Shown here: piece by piece, positions 16,279 to 24,310 of the stretch | Layout: each line of letters starts with the position of its first letter | Numbering within the stretch: the stretch's first letter is position 1 | Source of the DNA: CADCTB01 sp963768975 | Lineage (GTDB): Bacteria > Actinomycetota > Acidimicrobiia > Acidimicrobiales > AC-14 | Reading direction: 5' to 3' | Length of the DNA: 64,000 bases | Assembly: GCA_963768975.1 (NCBI GenBank) | Contig: CAVYKB010000020.1 | Location: forward strand, 310,001 to 374,000 | The notes under the pieces: model-generated | Told to the model about the DNA's origin: nothing | Databases searched by the model: none | Seen by the model: only the letters and a program-made list of their open reading frames with translations | Position numbers and translations under genes: made by a program

Positions 16279-17216
16279 TACTTCTTGGTGAACCCGTGTT
16301 GCTGGAGCCACTCCCGGGCCAGCGCTTCGGGGTCGGCCTTGTCGATGTCGGCCCGCCGGTTGAGGACGATGAGGTCGGCGGTCGTGAGCGCGGCCGACAC
16401 CTTGTCGAGGGTCTCGCGGATGTTGTCGTCGACGATGTCCTTGCGGATGGCGGGGATGAGGTTGTCGACGGTCTGCAGCTTCTTGTCGTCCTCGAGGACG
16501 ACGAGGTCACGGGCGGCCACCGCGCCGTCGCTGGAGAAGACCAGGCCGATGTCGATGTCGCCCCTGCTGAGGGCCTCCATCGTCTTGGGCCCCCCGGAAT
16601 CCAGCACCCGGAACGCCTTGAACTTCAGCCCGTAGGTCTTCTCCAGGCCCGGCTGGCAGAAGGGTCGGGTCGGGCACTCGGCGCCGGCTCCCAGCGTCAG
16701 GGTGGCCGCCACCGCCGGCGTGATGTCGGAGAGCTTCTTCAGCCGGAGCCGGTCGGCAGTGGCTTTCGTCACCGCGAAGGCGTTCTGGTCGGCGGCCGGC
16801 GAGGGCTCAAGGGCGGTGATGCCGAGCGGGTCGAGGCGGGCCCGGAGCCTGGTCACGCTCTGGTCGAGGTTGCCGCTGGCCTCGCCGGCGTTCTTGTTCA
16901 CGAACTCCAGCAGCGTGCCGACGTACTCGGGCACCAGGTCGACGCCGTTGCCCGCGCCACCCTTCTCCAACGCCGGCAGGTAGATCTCCCGCTGGCCGAG
17001 CCCCTTGCGGACGACCACCTGGTAGCCCTCGTTCTGGAGCGCGCCGGCGTACATATTGGCGACGATCACGCTCTCGGAGAACGGCGCCGAGCCGACGACG
17101 ACCGTCTTGGACCGGTTGCCGGCGCTGTCATCGCCGTCATTGCCGCACGCGGTGGCCACCGCCCCTCCGATGCAGACGGCCACGACGGCGCGGGCCCGGA
17201 CCGATGTCAGAACCAT
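16278..17216 (-). CDS. Osmoprotectant ABC transporter substrate-binding lipoprotein (ProX/OpuC type)
   Basis: 312 residues. A lipoprotein-type signal (AVATAC) precedes an OpuAC-like domain: KTVVVGSAPFSESVIVANMYAGALQNEGYQVVVRKGLGQREIYLPAL and VDLVPEYVGTLLEF match quaternary-ammonium binding proteins. It should capture glycine betaine, choline or a similar solute and deliver it to the two permeases encoded just upstream on the same strand. GAGGAGGAGA precedes the ATG as a ribosome-binding site. Confidence 0.9.
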   Translation of the reverse strand: MVLTSVRARAVVAVCIGGAVATACGNDGDDSAGNRSKTVVVGSAPFSESVIVANMYAGALQNEGYQVVVRKGLGQREIYLPALEKGGAGNGVDLVPEYVGTLLEFVNKNAGEASGNLDQSVTRLRARLDPLGITALEPSPAADQNAFAVTKATADRLRLKKLSDITPAVAATLTLGAGAECPTRPFCQPGLEKTYGLKFKAFRVLDSGGPKTMEALSRGDIDIGLVFSSDGAVAARDLVVLEDDKKLQTVDNLIPAIRKDIVDDNIRETLDKVSAALTTADLIVLNRRADIDKADPEALAREWLQQHGFTKK

Positions 17217-17226
17217 GCTCTCCTCC

Positions 17227-17943
17227 TCATGCGGCCTTCAGCGCTTCGTCAACGGGCCGCTGCCCGGCGCGGAGCCCCTCGGACACGACCACGCGCTGCA
17301 GGCGGCCGAGGCCCAGTTCGGTGACCAGTGCCATGAGCCCGACGAGCACCGCGCCGGCCACGATCTGGGCGTTGTCCTGCTGGCCGAAGCCATCGACGAT
17401 GAAGCGTCCGAGCCCACCCCAGGCGGTCACTGCCGCGAGGGTAGCCGTGGCTACGACCTGAACGGCGGCAGTCCGCACGCCGGCCATCACCAGCGGCAAC
17501 GCCATGGGTAGCTCGACGCGCCAGAGGAGCTCCCCGCCGGTCATGCCCATACCCCGGGCCGCTTCCACCACGTCGCGGTCGACGCCCCGCATCCCGATGT
17601 ACGCGTTCGTCACCAGTGGCGGCACGGCGAGGGCCACGAGGGCGACGAGCGCGGGCCGGGCACCGAAACCTGGCCACCCGCTCAGGCCGATCGCCTGCTG
17701 GACGAGCGCCAGGATGGCCAGGGACGGGATCGCCCGCCCGATGTTCGAGATGTTGATGGCGATCGCCCCGCCCCGACCCCGGTGACCGAGCCAGATGCCG
17801 AGGGGCAGGCCGATGGCGACGGCGACCGCCAGCGCGCCCAGCGACATGAGGGCGTGCTCGGTCAAGCGGTGGGGCACCCCGAAGTCGCCCCGCCAGTGCT
17901 CCGCGGTGGTGAACCACTCGAGGACATCAACAGGGAGGCTCAC
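17227..17943 (-). CDS. Osmoprotectant ABC transporter permease
   Basis: 238 residues, a BPD_transp_1-type inner-membrane protein with about five or six hydrophobic helices. The coupling loop EAARGMGMTGGELLWRVELPMALPLVMAG matches the OpuB/OpuC permease family. It ends 10 bases before the substrate-binding gene. The N-terminus carries some extra hydrophilic sequence (LEWFTTAEHWRGDFGVPHRL) before the first helix. Confidence 0.9.
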   Translation of the reverse strand: MSLPVDVLEWFTTAEHWRGDFGVPHRLTEHALMSLGALAVAVAIGLPLGIWLGHRGRGGAIAINISNIGRAIPSLAILALVQQAIGLSGWPGFGARPALVALVALAVPPLVTNAYIGMRGVDRDVVEAARGMGMTGGELLWRVELPMALPLVMAGVRTAAVQVVATATLAAVTAWGGLGRFIVDGFGQQDNAQIVAGAVLVGLMALVTELGLGRLQRVVVSEGLRAGQRPVDEALKAA

Positions 17944-18016
17944 CGGGCCACCGCCTCCGGCGGCAGCCCCGCTGAGCGGGGCACTCTGCTCCTTGGTTCG
18001 CTCGCCTGCGGCTCGC

Positions 18017-18676
18017 TCACTGGCGCCGGCTCCACGGCGCCAGCAGGCGGCCGGCGCCGGCGAGGGCTACGTCGGCTACGACCGCGAGGGCGATGGAAAG
18101 GACCGACCCGACGACGAGTGGCGTGCGGAAGTCCCGGTTGATGCCCTCGATGATGAAGGCCCCCAGGCCGCCCTGGCCGATGAGGCCGGTCACCGTCACC
18201 AATCCGATAGTCGTGACGGTGGCGATGCGGACGCCGGCGACGATGGCCGGGGCGGCGAGGGGGAGCTCCACCCGCATGAGCTGGGCGAGCGGCCGGAACC
18301 CCATGCCCTCGGCCGCCTCCCGGACGTCGGCGGGCACGCCGTCGAGGCCGGCGACGATGTTCCGCACGAGGATGAGCAGCGTGTAGCCGACGAGGCCGAC
18401 TTCCGCGGTCGTTCGCGAAAGCCCGGTGAAGGGGACGAGCAGCGCGAACAGCGCGAGGGACGGGATGGTAAACAGCACGCCGGTGAACCCGAGGATGGGG
18501 CCGGCGCTGCGCCGCCACTTCCGGGCCGCCAGGCCGAGGGGGAAGGCGATGAGCAGTCCGAGAGCGACGGCGATGAGCGTGAGCTCCACGTGCTGGCGGG
18601 TGGCGGCGAGGATGTCGTCGCCGTGATCACCGATCCAGTCCCATCGCACCCAGGGGTCCGGCACTGCCGGGCACAC
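18017..18676 (-). CDS. Osmoprotectant ABC transporter permease, second subunit
   Basis: 219 residues and paralogous to the following permease; the EAA loop reads REAAEGMGFRPLAQLMRVELPLAAPAIVAG. The GTG start at 18676 is only two bases from the GTG of the divergent ATPase gene (CAC-TA-GTG), which leaves no room for promoters; in-frame GTGs at 18664 and 18649 are alternatives. The 73 bases between this gene and the next permease hold a small hairpin (17966-17982). Confidence 0.9.
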   Translation of the reverse strand: MCPAVPDPWVRWDWIGDHGDDILAATRQHVELTLIAVALGLLIAFPLGLAARKWRRSAGPILGFTGVLFTIPSLALFALLVPFTGLSRTTAEVGLVGYTLLILVRNIVAGLDGVPADVREAAEGMGFRPLAQLMRVELPLAAPAIVAGVRIATVTTIGLVTVTGLIGQGGLGAFIIEGINRDFRTPLVVGSVLSIALAVVADVALAGAGRLLAPWSRRQ

Positions 18677-18678
18677 TA

Positions 18679-19791
18679 GTGACCTTGATCCGCCTGGAGT
18701 CCCTCACCAAGCGCTGGGACAACGGGCAGGTCGCGGTCGACTCGTTGAACCTCGAGGTCGGCGAGGGCGAGATCACCGTGCTGGTCGGTCCATCGGGCTG
18801 CGGGAAGACCACGACGCTGAAGATGGTCAACCGGTTGATCGAGCCGACGAGCGGGCGGATCTTCTTGGCCGGCGACGACGTGACCGACGTCGACCCCGTC
18901 GAGCTGCGCCGGCGGATCGGCTACGTGATCCAGCAGGTGGGCCTGTTCCCGCACCTCAACGTGGCCGACAATGTGGCCACCGTCCCCCGGCTGCTCAAGT
19001 GGGACAGGGGGCGCATCCGGGCCCGCGTCGACGAGTTGCTCGAGCTGGTCGGCCTCCCGCCGGCGGAGTACCGCGGCCGGTACCCCCACCAGCTTTCCGG
19101 CGGGCAGCGCCAGCGGGTGGGCGTGGCCCGGGCACTGGGCGTCGACCCGCCGGTGCTGCTCATGGACGAGCCGTTCGGCGCCATCGACCCCATCACCCGC
19201 GACCGCCTCCAGGGCGAGTTCCTGCGCCTGCAGGCCGAGGTGGGCAAGACAGTGGTCTTCGTCACCCACGACATCGACGAGGCGGTGCGGCTGGGTGACC
19301 GCATCGCCGTGCTGCGGGAGGGCGGAGTGCTGGAGCAGTACAGCCCGCCGGCCGACGTGCTCGGGCGGCCTGCGTCCCCGTTCGTCGCCGGCTTCGTGGG
19401 CTCCGACCGCGGCTTGAAGCGGCTCAGCGTGATCCCCGTCGACGTCGAGCAGCTGGAGACGCCGGTCACCGTCGCGCCGGGGACGTCGCTGGCCGATGCC
19501 CGGGCGGCTGCGGCCGGCGGTTGGGTGGTCGTGGTCGACGACGGCCGGCTGGTGGGGGAGCTGCGGCCCGATGACGCCGGCGACGGGACCGCCGGCGAGC
19601 GGTGCCGACCGGTGGCGGCGGTTGTGGGCCCGTCGGCCAATCTCAAGGACGTCACCAGCGCCCTGCTCCTGTCCGACGCCGGCTGGGTGGCGGTGGTCGA
19701 CGGCGACCGGCTGCTGGGGGTGCTGACGCCTGAGTCGTTCTACGTCGCCGCCCGTCGTTGGGCGGCGACTACCCTCCCCGACCATGGCTGA
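18679..19791 (+). CDS. Osmoprotectant ABC transporter ATP-binding protein with degenerate CBS region
   Basis: 370 residues. The ABC domain has Walker A GPSGCGKT, the LSGGQRQR signature, Walker B LLMDEP and the switch histidine in VTHD. Residues about 270-360 resemble two weakly conserved CBS units, as in ProV/OpuCA proteins, which sense ionic strength or nucleotides. It drives the importer whose membrane and binding subunits are encoded divergently next door. Its end overlaps the dapD start by 8 bases, so it is also the first gene of a transport-dapD-dapE transcript. Confidence 0.9.
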   Translation: MTLIRLESLTKRWDNGQVAVDSLNLEVGEGEITVLVGPSGCGKTTTLKMVNRLIEPTSGRIFLAGDDVTDVDPVELRRRIGYVIQQVGLFPHLNVADNVATVPRLLKWDRGRIRARVDELLELVGLPPAEYRGRYPHQLSGGQRQRVGVARALGVDPPVLLMDEPFGAIDPITRDRLQGEFLRLQAEVGKTVVFVTHDIDEAVRLGDRIAVLREGGVLEQYSPPADVLGRPASPFVAGFVGSDRGLKRLSVIPVDVEQLETPVTVAPGTSLADARAAAAGGWVVVVDDGRLVGELRPDDAGDGTAGERCRPVAAVVGPSANLKDVTSALLLSDAGWVAVVDGDRLLGVLTPESFYVAARRWAATTLPDHG

Positions 19792-20614
19792 CCTACAGGC
19801 CCAGATCGAAGAGCTCTGGGAGCGCCGCACCGACCTGACCCCTGCCGACCACGACGCCCTGGCCGTGGTGCGCGAGGCCGTCGCCCTGCTGGACTGCGGG
19901 GAGGCCCGGGTGGCCGAGATCGACCCGGCCAGCGGCGACGTCATCGTCCACATGTGGTTGAAGCAGGCGATCCTCCTCCTCTTCCGGCTGTCGGAGCTGG
20001 AGACGATGGAGATCGGCCCGTTCGAGTTCGCCGACCGCATCCCGCTCAAGCGAGGCTGGGCCGAGGCCGGCGTGCGCGTCGTGCCCGGCGCCTCGGCCCG
20101 CTGGGGGTCCTTCATCGACCGGGGCGCGGTTCTGATGCCGAGCTACGTAAACATCGGAGCCCGGGTCGGCGCCGGCACCATGGTCGACACGTGGGCCACC
20201 GTCGGATCGTGCGCCCAGGTCGGTTCCAACGTGCACCTGTCCGGTGGCGTTGGGATCGGCGGCGTGCTGGAGCCGCCCCAGGCCGCGCCGGTGATGATCG
20301 GCGACGACTGCCTGATCGGCAGCCGGTGCATGGTCACCGAGGGCGCCCGCGTCGGCCAAGGGTCGGTGCTCGGTGCGGGCCTCATCTTGAGCCGGTCGAT
20401 CCCTGTCATCGACGCCGAGACCGGCCAGGAGCTGGGCCGGGGCGAGGTCCCGCCGTGGAGCGTGGCGGTGACGGCCATGCGCCCCCGCTCCTACCCCGGC
20501 GGTGAGTTCGGCTTGCCCTGCGCCCTGGTGATCCGCCGGCTCGAGGAAGGCGCCCGCCACGACAAGGGCCAGCTCGAGACGCTGCTCCGCCAGCACGGCG
20601 CCTCCGGCGCGTGA
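19784..20614 (+). CDS. dapD: 2,3,4,5-tetrahydropyridine-2,6-dicarboxylate N-succinyltransferase
   Basis: 276 residues, the length of the E. coli-type enzyme. DapD transfers succinyl from succinyl-CoA to tetrahydrodipicolinate, committing carbon to the succinylase diaminopimelate route. The left-handed beta-helix hexapeptides (GARVGAGTMVDTWATVGSCAQVGSNVHLS, GVLEPP, IGDDCLIGSRCMVTEGARVGQGSVLGAG) and the MPSYVNIGA loop are clear. The ATG lies inside the end of the ABC ATPase gene. dapE follows after 7 bases. Confidence 0.95.
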   Translation: MADLQAQIEELWERRTDLTPADHDALAVVREAVALLDCGEARVAEIDPASGDVIVHMWLKQAILLLFRLSELETMEIGPFEFADRIPLKRGWAEAGVRVVPGASARWGSFIDRGAVLMPSYVNIGARVGAGTMVDTWATVGSCAQVGSNVHLSGGVGIGGVLEPPQAAPVMIGDDCLIGSRCMVTEGARVGQGSVLGAGLILSRSIPVIDAETGQELGRGEVPPWSVAVTAMRPRSYPGGEFGLPCALVIRRLEEGARHDKGQLETLLRQHGASGA

Positions 20615-20621
20615 GGCCGAG

Positions 20622-21671
20622 GTGGTCGACCTCCTCAAGCTGACCGCTGAGCTGGTCGATATTCCCTCGGTGAGCCACCACGAGGGGGCGGTGACCGACC
20701 ACCTGCAGGCCGTGCTCGAGCCCGTCCCGTGGCTCTCGGTGACGCGCGTCGGGGAGAACCTGGTCGCCCGTACGTCGCTCGGGCGGGCGTCGCGGCTGAT
20801 CCTTGCCGGCCATACCGACACCGTGCCGCCCAACGGCAACGAGCGGGCCCGCATCGAGGGCGACGTCCTGTGGGGCATCGGTGCCTGTGACATGAAGGCG
20901 GGCGTGGCCGTGCTGGCCGAGCTGGCCGCGACGGTCGCCGAGCCGGCGGTCGACACCACCTACGTGTTCTACGAGTGCGAGGAGGTCGACTCGGCGTTCA
21001 ACGGGATCGAGCGGCTGTTCCGTGAGCGCCCCGACCTGCTGCAGGGCGACGCCGCCCTGCTGGCCGAGCCGACGTCGGCCCGGGTGGAGGCCGGGTGCCA
21101 GGGCACGCTGCGGGCCGAGGTGACCATGACCGGCGAGCGGGCCCATACCGCCCGAGCCTGGCTCGGCCGCAACGCCATCCACCGGCTGGCTCCGTTGCTG
21201 GCATCGGTGGCTGCCTACGAGGGCCGCCGCGTGACGATCGACGGCTGCCACTACCGCGAGGGCCTGCAGGTCGTGCGGGTGGGCGGGGGAGTGGCCAACA
21301 ACGTGGTCCCCGACCGGGCGACGGTGACGCTGAACCACCGCTTCGCCCCCGATCGCACGCCGGCCGAGGCCGAGGCGCATGTGCGCTCGGTCGTCGGCGA
21401 GGTCGACGGCTTCGAGGTGACCGACATGGCCCTGGCCGCCCCGCCGGCGCTGGGGCACCCGTTGCTGCAGGCGGTGCTGGCTGCAAGCGGCGGCGTGGCG
21501 TACGGCAAGCTGGGATGGACCGACGTGGCCCGTTTCGCAGCGCGCGGCGTGCCCGCCACCAACTTCGGGCCGGGCGACCCTTCCCTTGCCCACAGTGCTG
21601 GGGAGCAGGTGACCCGTTCGGACCTGGAGACGGTCTACGGGGTCCTGCGGACGGTCCTCGAGCAGGGATGA
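20622..21671 (+). CDS. dapE: Succinyl-diaminopimelate desuccinylase
   Basis: 349 residues, M20 zinc peptidase family. It removes succinate from N-succinyl-LL-diaminopimelate. Metal and catalytic residues are seen in LAGHTDTVPP, GIGACDMKAG, the EE pair of YECEEVD, and the late histidine in SLAHSAGEQV. GTG start 7 bases after dapD. The stop overlaps the protease gene in ATGA. Confidence 0.94.
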   Translation: MVDLLKLTAELVDIPSVSHHEGAVTDHLQAVLEPVPWLSVTRVGENLVARTSLGRASRLILAGHTDTVPPNGNERARIEGDVLWGIGACDMKAGVAVLAELAATVAEPAVDTTYVFYECEEVDSAFNGIERLFRERPDLLQGDAALLAEPTSARVEAGCQGTLRAEVTMTGERAHTARAWLGRNAIHRLAPLLASVAAYEGRRVTIDGCHYREGLQVVRVGGGVANNVVPDRATVTLNHRFAPDRTPAEAEAHVRSVVGEVDGFEVTDMALAAPPALGHPLLQAVLAASGGVAYGKLGWTDVARFAARGVPATNFGPGDPSLAHSAGEQVTRSDLETVYGVLRTVLEQG

Positions 21672-22975
21672 CCGCGGTGCGACGGGCACTCGCCGCCGTC
21701 GTCTCGGTCGTGGCCCTGCTCGGAGGGCTAGCCGGGACGGCCTCGGCCACCAACGACACCTACTTCGCCCGGCAGTGGGGGTTGACCCAGATCGGCGCGC
21801 CGGAGGCATGGACCCGGTCCACGGGCGGGGGCGTCACCATTGGCATCGTGGACACCGGCGTCGACCTGGGCCACCCTGACCTGGCCGGCAAGATCCTGGC
21901 CACTGCCGACTGCGTCGGCAAGCCGTGCGCAGCCGGCGGCGGCCAGGACACCCATGGGCACGGGACCATCGTCAGCGGGATCGCCGCCGCGGTGGCCAAC
22001 AACGGCAAGGGGGTCGCCGGCGTGGCTCCCGACGCCCGGCTGGTGGTGGCCAAGGTCCTCAACACCAGCGGCGAAGGCCGGGTGGAGGACATCAACAACG
22101 GGATCCGCTGGGTGGTCGACAACGGCGCCCGGGTGGTCAACCTGAGCCTGGGCGACCCCAACTTCCTGGCCGCCAGTGCCCTGGGCACACCGCTGCGCAC
22201 CGGGATCGAGTACGCCTGGAGCAAGGGGGCAGTTCCCGTCCTGGCCTCGGGCAACTACGCCACCGGGATCGGCGACCTGGGCTCGGAGAACTACGGCAAC
22301 ATCAACGCGATGGTGGTCGGGGCCACCGACCGTGCAGGCAACGTGCCGTCGTATTCCAGCCCGGTGGGTGACGCTAAATGGGGCCTCGTCGCACCGGGCG
22401 GCGCCGGCTCCGGCGGCGCCGACAGCAACGTGATCTCCACCTTCCTCACCTCTTCCGGCGGCAGCGGGTACGCGTCGGCCGCCGGGACCTCGATGGCCGC
22501 GCCCCACGTCGCCGGCGCCCTCGCCCTGCTCCTGAGCCAAGGGCAGACGCCGGCAGCCGCCGTCAGCCGCCTGCTCGGCACGGTCGACAAGGTGGCGTGC
22601 GGCCGGGGCTGCCAGGGCCGCCTCAACCTGCGGGTGGCCGTCGGCGCCGAGCCAGCGCCGGCGACCACTGCGGCGCCGGCAACGACCCGCCCACCGAGCA
22701 CACCCCGGACCACCGTGCCGCGGCCCACCACCACCCGGGCGCCGGCGACCACGGTGACGACCGCGCCGACCACGACCACCACGGTCCCGGTGCCGCCGGT
22801 CGCGCCGAAGGAGGCGCAGTCCTCCGACCCGCCGGCCATTGCCCTCCCCGAGGCGGTGCCCCTGCCGATCAGCGCCACGCCGGCTTGGGCGCCGGCCGGC
22901 GTGGCCGCCGGCATGCTCGTCGTCGTGATGGCTGGCGCCGTCGCTGCCACCTGGCGGCGACGGCTCAGTGCCTGA
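21668..22975 (+). CDS. Exported, membrane-anchored subtilisin-like serine protease (mycosin-like)
   Basis: 435 residues. Signal peptide (residues 1-27), S8 catalytic domain with Asp in GIVDTGVD, His in DTHGHGT and Ser in GTSMAAPH, then a long Ala/Thr/Pro linker and a C-terminal transmembrane helix (GVAAGMLVVVMAGAVAATW) with a positively charged tail. This is the layout of mycosins and other cell-wall-facing subtilases of actinomycetes. No type VII secretion genes are in the window, so a link to ESX is not supported. It overlaps the dapE stop, so it is in the dap operon. Confidence 0.9.
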   Translation: MTAVRRALAAVVSVVALLGGLAGTASATNDTYFARQWGLTQIGAPEAWTRSTGGGVTIGIVDTGVDLGHPDLAGKILATADCVGKPCAAGGGQDTHGHGTIVSGIAAAVANNGKGVAGVAPDARLVVAKVLNTSGEGRVEDINNGIRWVVDNGARVVNLSLGDPNFLAASALGTPLRTGIEYAWSKGAVPVLASGNYATGIGDLGSENYGNINAMVVGATDRAGNVPSYSSPVGDAKWGLVAPGGAGSGGADSNVISTFLTSSGGSGYASAAGTSMAAPHVAGALALLLSQGQTPAAAVSRLLGTVDKVACGRGCQGRLNLRVAVGAEPAPATTAAPATTRPPSTPRTTVPRPTTTRAPATTVTTAPTTTTTVPVPPVAPKEAQSSDPPAIALPEAVPLPISATPAWAPAGVAAGMLVVVMAGAVAATWRRRLSA

Positions 22976-22981
22976 CGCGAC

Positions 22982-23611
22982 TCACAGGCGCCGCACCACG
23001 GTGACCACCTTGCCGTAGATCTGGACCTCGCCGGCGTCGAACTCCATGGGCTGGAGCCGGGCGTTGGCGGGCAGCAGCACGATCTTGTTGCCCTTGCGGG
23101 TGAAGGTCTTCACGGTGCCTTCCTCGCCGGGGATGCCGGCGACCACGACGTCGCCCTTGCGGGGCTCGGTCTCCTGGCGGACGACCACGAAGTCACCGTC
23201 GAGAATGCCGGCGTCGATCATGGAGTCGCCCCGGACCCGCACCATGAACACGGGCCCGTCGCCGGTGAAGTCGGCGGGGAGCGGAAGCAGCTCCTCCACG
23301 TTCTCCTGGGCCAGCACGTCGGTGCCGGCGGCGACATCGCCCACCAGCGGCACGTGCCGGGCGGGCCGGCGCTCGCCCGACGCCCCGGTGCCCGGGTCGT
23401 ACCGGACCTCGATGGCCCGCGGCTTGGTGGGATCCCTCCGGAGGTAGCCGAGGCGCTGGAGGGTGGCGAGGTGGGCGTGGACGGTGGATGTGGAGGTGAG
23501 GCCGACCGCCTCGCCGATCTCGCGCACCGACGGCGGGTAGCCCCGGTCACGGGTCTCCGACTCGATGAAGTTGAGGATGCCTCGCTGGCGTTCGGTCAGG
23601 TTGGAGGTCAC
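22982..23611 (-). CDS. lexA: SOS repressor LexA
   Basis: 209 residues from GTG 23611. The winged helix-turn-helix (LTERQRGILNFIESETRDRGYPPSVREIGEAVGLTS) binds SOS boxes; the S24 domain has the self-cleavage site Ala95-Gly96 (VAAGTD), the nucleophile Ser130 (RGDSMI) and Lys168 (GTVKTF). RecA filaments trigger cleavage, inducing DNA-repair genes. The start was chosen because a promoter TTGCAT-17-TATCGT ends 7 bases before GTG 23611, predicting a leaderless message, and because the next in-frame starts upstream cross that promoter. An SOS box covers its -35. Confidence 0.96.
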   Translation of the reverse strand: MTSNLTERQRGILNFIESETRDRGYPPSVREIGEAVGLTSTSTVHAHLATLQRLGYLRRDPTKPRAIEVRYDPGTGASGERRPARHVPLVGDVAAGTDVLAQENVEELLPLPADFTGDGPVFMVRVRGDSMIDAGILDGDFVVVRQETEPRKGDVVVAGIPGEEGTVKTFTRKGNKIVLLPANARLQPMEFDAGEVQIYGKVVTVVRRL

Positions 23612-23618
23612 GAGATAC

Positions 23619-23647
23619 ACGATAGGGCGGAAGGCGCCGAGATGCAA
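23619..23647 (-). promoter_or_regulatory. lexA promoter
   Basis: On the minus strand, -35 TTGCAT (23647-23642), a 17-base spacer and -10 TATCGT (23624-23619). The -10 ends exactly 7 bases before the GTG of lexA, so transcription should begin on the start codon. The -35 is overlapped by the SOS box at 23644-23659, giving autorepression. Confidence 0.65.
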
Positions 23648-23659
23648 ACATATGTTCGA
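23644..23659. promoter_or_regulatory. SOS box 1 (lexA-proximal)
   Basis: GCAAACATATGTTCGA reads on the minus strand TCGAACATATGTTTGC, which fits the Gram-positive LexA consensus CGAAC-N4-GTTYG. It overlaps the -35 of lexA, so LexA binding should block its own transcription. Confidence 0.85.
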
Positions 23660-23667
23660 GATTTCCC

Positions 23668-23697
23668 TTGACCTCGAACGGGCGTTCGTGGAACGCT
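23668..23697 (+). promoter_or_regulatory. LysM-gene promoter with SOS box 2 in its spacer
   Basis: TTGACC (23668-23673) and AACGCT (23692-23697), 18 bases apart, are a plausible -35/-10 pair for the LysM gene, though the -10 is weak. SOS box 2, TCGAACGGGCGTTCGT at 23674-23689, fills the spacer and matches CGAAC-N4-GTTCG exactly. LexA bound there would exclude RNA polymerase. Confidence 0.6.
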
Positions 23698-23708
23698 GTG
23701 ACGGCATC

Positions 23709-23722
23709 CGAACGGACGTTCC
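23709..23722. promoter_or_regulatory. SOS box 3
   Basis: CGAACGGACGTTCC matches CGAAC-N4-GTTC at 9 of 9 core positions and lies just upstream of the AAGGAGG ribosome-binding site (23724-23730) of the LysM gene. It is the third box in 79 bases. Confidence 0.7.
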
Positions 23723-23734
23723 CAAGGAGGATCA

Positions 23735-24136
23735 ATGGTTGCAGTCGCCCATGCTTTGCCGGCGGAGTCGCCCCGCCTGGTCGTCGTGCGCACTGCGCCG
23801 TCCGTTCGTCCGGTCGTCGTGGGCCGGCCGTCGACCGCTGTCTACCGCCGGCGCCAGGCGATGGCGTTGCTGGTGGCGGCCACGGTGCTCACCTTGCTGA
23901 TCCTTGCTGTCGGCGGGCTCCTGGCGTCGTTCGGAGGTGGTCCCCTCACCGCCTCCGAGCGCCCCGGGGCCTCGGCGTCGGTCTACGTCGTGCAGCCGGG
24001 CGACACCTTCTGGGAGATCGCCCGCCGGCTCGACCCGGCCGGCGATCCCCGGCCACTCGTCGCCCGTCTGGTGGCGGCCCACGGCAGTCCCGTGCTCGTC
24101 GCCGGGGAGCGGATCGCCCTACCGGCCGCGGGCTGA
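23735..24136 (+). CDS. Membrane-anchored LysM protein, probable SOS-induced division inhibitor (Rv2719c/ChiZ-like)
   Basis: 133 residues: a basic cytosolic N-terminus, one transmembrane helix (MALLVAATVLTLLILAVGGLLASF) and a C-terminal LysM domain (YVVQPGDTFWEIARRLDPAGDPRPLVARLVAAHG). Position and orientation, divergent from lexA and upstream of nrdR, match Rv2719c (ChiZ) of M. tuberculosis, an SOS-induced protein that restrains cell division; DivS of Corynebacterium plays a similar part. Two SOS boxes precede it. The ATG has a perfect AAGGAGG four bases upstream. Cell-division inhibition is inferred from synteny. Confidence 0.82.
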   Translation: MVAVAHALPAESPRLVVVRTAPSVRPVVVGRPSTAVYRRRQAMALLVAATVLTLLILAVGGLLASFGGGPLTASERPGASASVYVVQPGDTFWEIARRLDPAGDPRPLVARLVAAHGSPVLVAGERIALPAAG

Positions 24137-24297
24137 CCCGCGGCGCAACGCACCCGCCGGCGGGCCCCTTGCCGAGCTCCGAGACCACCGAATGCAGTGT
24201 GATGCCGGCGCCCAGGCGGATCACCATCTGGGCCTCTGTCTCGCCGATCTCCGACTGCGATGATCCCGTTCGCCCGCTCACAGTGCAGGGAGGGGGG

Positions 24298-24303
24298 TAC
24301 CGT
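24298..24303 (+). promoter_or_regulatory. -10 element of nrdR
   Basis: TACCGT ends exactly 7 bases before the ATG of nrdR, the spacing expected for a leaderless transcript; no ribosome-binding site is placed for this ATG. A matching -35 is not obvious. The preceding 24137-24297 holds no gene that I can support. Confidence 0.45.
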
Positions 24304-24310
24304 CGAAGGC

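Noticed and set aside
21668..22975. Mycosin of a type VII secretion system
   Set aside because: Domain layout fits but no Ecc, EsxA/B or PE/PPE genes occur nearby; the gene is in a dap operon.
24137..24310. Minus-strand reading frame (ITLHSVVSELGKG-like) between the LysM gene and nrdR
   Set aside because: Short, lacks a credible start and a family match, and lies over the likely nrdR promoter.
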